Assembly (NCBI GenBank): GCA_019137255.1
Contig: WPDH01000088.1
Location: 62,001 to 126,000, forward strand
Direction: 5' to 3'
DNA from: Corinectria fuckeliana
Taxonomy: Eukaryota > Ascomycota > Sordariomycetes > Hypocreales > Nectriaceae
Length of the DNA stretch: 64,000 nt
This document shows positions 60,683 to 64,000 of this stretch, piece by piece. Position 1 is the first letter of the stretch. Each line of letters starts with the position of its first letter. The translations under genes were made by a program, and so were the position numbers. The notes beneath the pieces are model-generated. The model worked only from the letters and a program-made list of their open reading frames with translations. It ran no database searches and was not told the origin of the DNA.

Positions 60683-63600
60683 ATGGTTAACAAGCGCAAG
60701 AGGGTCGTCCTCGAGGATTTCGACCCAAACAAATCGGACTCCGGCGACGAGAACTTCGACCCGAAAGAGGATAGACCGCGCAAGAGCTCCAAGAAAGTCC
60801 GTCCCTCGAGGGGCGGGAACCCAAGCCGCAAGCGAGGTCACCGCTACCGAGGATCCGACATTGACGATGATGAAGAAGAGCTTTCAGATAGCCAGGACGA
60901 CGGATTCGGGGACGGCTTCGGCGATGAAGAAGACGAAGATGCTCCCGTAAACGCCGCTGGCCGTCGAGCCAGAAAGGCTGCTGTCAAGCACCAAAACTAC
61001 AAAGAGAGCAGCGAAGAGGAAGTTGAGGATGATCCTAATAAGAGCGCATCCGATGGCGACGACGACGTTGTGTCTGATCCTCCTAAGCCAAAGGCCAGGC
61101 GCCTGGTCAAGCTCAAAGTACCCTCTGGGGCGGCTCCGACCACGCGCAGAGCGACTAGGGCGCACACAGAGGATGCGGAGGAGTTCGTCGAGCTGTCCAA
61201 CTCCGGCCGTCATGCTGTTGCTTCACGCGACTCTAAGAGCAGGAGCCCCGAGTCTCTCGCTCGACATACGAGATCCTCTCGCGGGATGAAGGGACTTAAG
61301 AAACCTGAGACAATTATCGAGGCGACGCAGGAGACCAGCTCCCGAGAGATCAGAGACGTGGATGAGCCTGACGAGCTGTCCCAAGACCCCGAGGTGATCG
61401 AGAAAAAGGAGGAGGAGCCGGAAGAGGGACCGGAAGAGGGACCGGAGGAAAAGCCGGAGGAGGGACCGGAGGAGCCGGAGGAGCCGGAGGAGCTGGAGGA
61501 GGCAGAGGAAGAGGCTCAAGACAAAGACCAAGAAATGAAAGATGCCGCCAACGAGGATACGGCTGAGGAACACGCGCCGGTAGAGACCGTTGAAGAGGAG
61601 GACGACGAAGACGATGTTCCCATCACTCGCAGGACAAGGGGTGCGCGCGCGAGCGCTTCGGCTCCAGCAGAAGACGCGGAATCTGACGCCGGTCCCCGAA
61701 AATCTCGCCGTCTGACTCAGAAGGCCGGTCTAAAAAAATCGACACAGGAACCTAGCAGCGACTTCGATCCCGGCGATGATTCAGATGGTCGTGCTGATGA
61801 CCACGAAATGGAAAGCCCCACTCCTCGAGGGCGACAAAACCGACGAGCACAGCCAGCTCGAGCCTCTCGCCGTGGTGGTGATTCTGCGGACGAAGAACCC
61901 GACTTCGACCTCGACGAACTGAACGAAGAAGCTCGCGAGCTCCGACAAGACTCTCGGTCACGTCGTCGCCGACCTCGAAAGGAGTCTCCCATTGTCTATC
62001 AGGAGAGCTCCCGTCGATCCCGAGCTCGCGTCAACTACTATATGCCTCCTCTGACTTCGGTCAACATTGAAGACGAAGAGGCTGAGGCGGCTCCGACGCC
62101 TGCCCGAGCACGACGGGCACGTGGCGGCGCCAGCCAGGGATGGGAGCGCAACCTCAACACCACGTTTGGCCCCTTTGGTGGAGGCGGCGGAGCTGGCTCA
62201 CTTCTCAACGGTCCTTGGGGTACAGGGGCGGCTGGTGGAGTTGACTCGGATAGCAGTGACGACGAGATGGGTCACCGCTCCAATGTCGCTGGAAACGTGG
62301 GAATGACACCGACGTCCGCAGCCCCTGGTGGGCTGCTTCCAGGCGCACCAGGCCTCAACCCCGACGGTGTTGGTGCCACTCCTAATGTTGGCAAGATTAA
62401 GGACCGCAAAGCTCTGGCCGATGCCGACCCTCTTGGAGTCGATCTGAACGTCGACTTCAGCAAGGTTGGCGGACTACAGGGTCACATTGACCAGCTGAAG
62501 GAGATGGTCCAACTTCCCTTGCTCTACCCAGAACTCTTTTCCAGATTTCATGTCACCCCGCCAAGAGGTGTCTTGTTCCACGGACCTCCTGGTACGGGTA
62601 AGACGTTGCTCGCTCGAGCTTTGGCCAACTCTGTTGGCTCAGGCGGTCGAAAGATCTCGTTCTACATGCGGAAGGGTGCCGATGCCCTCAGTAAGTGGGT
62701 TGGCGAGGCCGAGAAGCAGCTTCGACTGTTGTTCGAGGAAGCCAGGAGAACGCAGCCTAGCATCATTTTCTTCGACGAAATCGATGGCTTGGCACCTGTC
62801 AGATCTAGCAAGCAGGAGCAGATCCACGCCTCAATCGTCTCCACTCTGCTGGCCCTCATGGATGGCATGGACGGTCGTGGCCAAGTGATTGTCATCGGTG
62901 CTACCAATCGTCCCGACAACATTGATCCCGCCCTTCGCCGTCCAGGCCGTTTTGACCGAGAGTTTTACTTCCCTCTGCCCGATATCGAAGGGCGAAAGTC
63001 GATTCTCAACATCAACACCGCAGACTGGGGCCTCTCTGAGCAGTTCAAGGACTCTTTGGCCGAGAACACCAAGGGATACGGTGGTGCCGACTTGCGAGCT
63101 CTTTGCACCGAGGCCGCTCTCAATGCCATCCAGCGGACATATCCCCAGATCTACTCCTCGACGGAGAAGCTAATGGTCAATCCTGAGAAGATCTCGGTTC
63201 ATGCCGCGGACTTTATGCTTTCTATCAAGAAGCTCATTCCGTCGTCTGAGCGATCGGCCACATCGGGTGCTCGCCCTCTTCCCATGTCTATCGAGCCATT
63301 GCTCCGTGCTCAATTTGCCCAGGCCAAGCGGGCTCTCGACGAGCTCTTGCCTCACAGAAAGAAGAGGACGGCACTTGAGGAGGCTATGTATGAGCAGTTC
63401 GAAGACGACGATCATGGCTTTGGCAGGGAGCAGCTGCATCAGGAATTCGAGCGATCTCGAGTGTTCCGCCCTAGGCTCATAATCTATGGTGCGAGCGGAA
63501 TGGGCCAAGGCTATCTTTCCTCCGCAATCTTGCACCACTTTGAGGGCGTTCACGTGCAGAATTTTGACCTCCCTAGCTTGCTGGCGGATGGACGGGTAAG

Positions 63601-64000
63601 TGCTGGCTGAAATCCCAAACCATGATGAACAATGCTGATATGCCAATAGTCGATGGAACAAGTCATTGTCGGCCTCTTCACGGAAGTGAGACGGCACAAG
63701 CCTAGCGTCATCTATATCCCCAATGTTGACGCGTGGTATGCGACGCTTTCCGGTAGTATTGCTTTTATCACCTTCCAGACCATGTTGAGGTCTATTTCTC
63801 CTACTGATCCCGTTCTTCTCCTCGCAACTGCGGAATCCGACAAATCGGAGTTGCCTGCCGAACTGTTCCGCGACTTGTTTGGATACTCGCGAAAAAACAG
63901 GATGGAGATACCCCGCCCAGAGAAGGTAAGTTGTTCTGATGAGACTGATTGAACAAGTGACTTACCCATATTCATCAGATGAACCGAATGGAGTATTTTG
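60683..64000 (+). CDS. YTA7: YTA7/ATAD2-type AAA ATPase chromatin factor, 3' end outside window
   Basis: Exons 60683-63595, 63650-63925 and 63979 to the window end supply about 1070 residues; the stop lies beyond the window. The start reads MVNKRKRVVLEDFDPN. A very acidic, Arg/Ser-rich N-terminal half contains a Glu/Pro tandem repeat (about 61400-61510). AAA1 follows DPLGVDLNVDFSKVGGLQGH, with Walker A GPPGTGKT (residues 634-641), Walker B IIFFDEID and arginine-finger region ALRRPGRFDREFYFPL. AAA2 is degenerate: its P-loop reads GASGMGQG and lacks the Lys-Thr, as known for Yta7. The bromodomain expected downstream is not in the window. Family members are nucleosome- and histone-binding hexamers acting in transcription and replication. 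Confidence 0.93.

Noticed and set aside
60318..60950. 210-codon frame with hydrophobic N-terminus before the AAA ATPase gene
   Set aside because: Starts with TTG, crosses a probable 5' UTR intron and overlaps the YTA7 coding region in another frame.
1..64000. CRISPR arrays, bacterial operons, riboswitches or rRNA genes
   Set aside because: No regularly spaced direct repeats, no 5S or large rRNA sequence recognised, and the gene structure is clearly eukaryotic.

Overview
The window is nuclear DNA of a filamentous ascomycete (Pezizomycotina, most likely a Sordariomycete). The evidence is short spliceosomal introns of about 50-80 nt with GTAAGT-type donors and CTAAC-type branch points, core genes that match filamentous-fungal families, and two AT-rich, TpA-dense transposon relics that look like RIP (repeat-induced point mutation) products. 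The exact species cannot be read from the sequence.

Layout. 0-3.3 kb: an ankyrin/fungal N-terminal-domain gene with a broken reading frame. 4.6-17.4 kb: a normal gene-dense block with a DENND11/LCHN-like protein (+), SEC63 (-), a membrane-anchored patatin-like lipase (-), SAR1 (-) and a DUF2457-type acidic protein (-). Three of these act at the ER: translocation (SEC63), COPII budding (SAR1) and possibly neutral-lipid or phospholipid hydrolysis (the lipase). 17.4-21.7 kb: no convincing gene.

21.7-43.1 kb is an accessory island bounded by two degenerate DNA transposons. The left one is a 1.85-kb Fot1/pogo-like element with perfect 42-bp terminal inverted repeats (TIRs) and a TA target duplication. 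The right one is a 3.75-kb element with 54-bp TIRs, an 8-bp target duplication and an internal tandem duplication of its first 1.08 kb. Between them lie a NACHT NLR-like pseudogene with two in-frame stops and a frameshift, a divergently oriented SNF2/DEAH helicase gene with a frameshift and two stops, an inverted pair of identical tRNA-Cys genes with a decayed third copy between them, a truncated dynamin-like GTPase relic, and one intact core gene, DUS1 (tRNA-dihydrouridine synthase).

43.8-46.3 kb holds a Bni4-like cortical scaffold gene. A gene-poor 7.1-kb stretch follows up to a Zn2Cys6 transcription factor (53.4-55.3 kb). After another gene-poor stretch come a 119-codon hypothetical ORF (58.7 kb) and the 5' part of a YTA7/ATAD2-type AAA ATPase gene that runs off the right edge.

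Exon boundaries were worked out by hand from splice signals and reading-frame continuity; for every gene given an exon list below except the ankyrin gene, the phases add up. No homology search was run, so family names rest on motif recognition.
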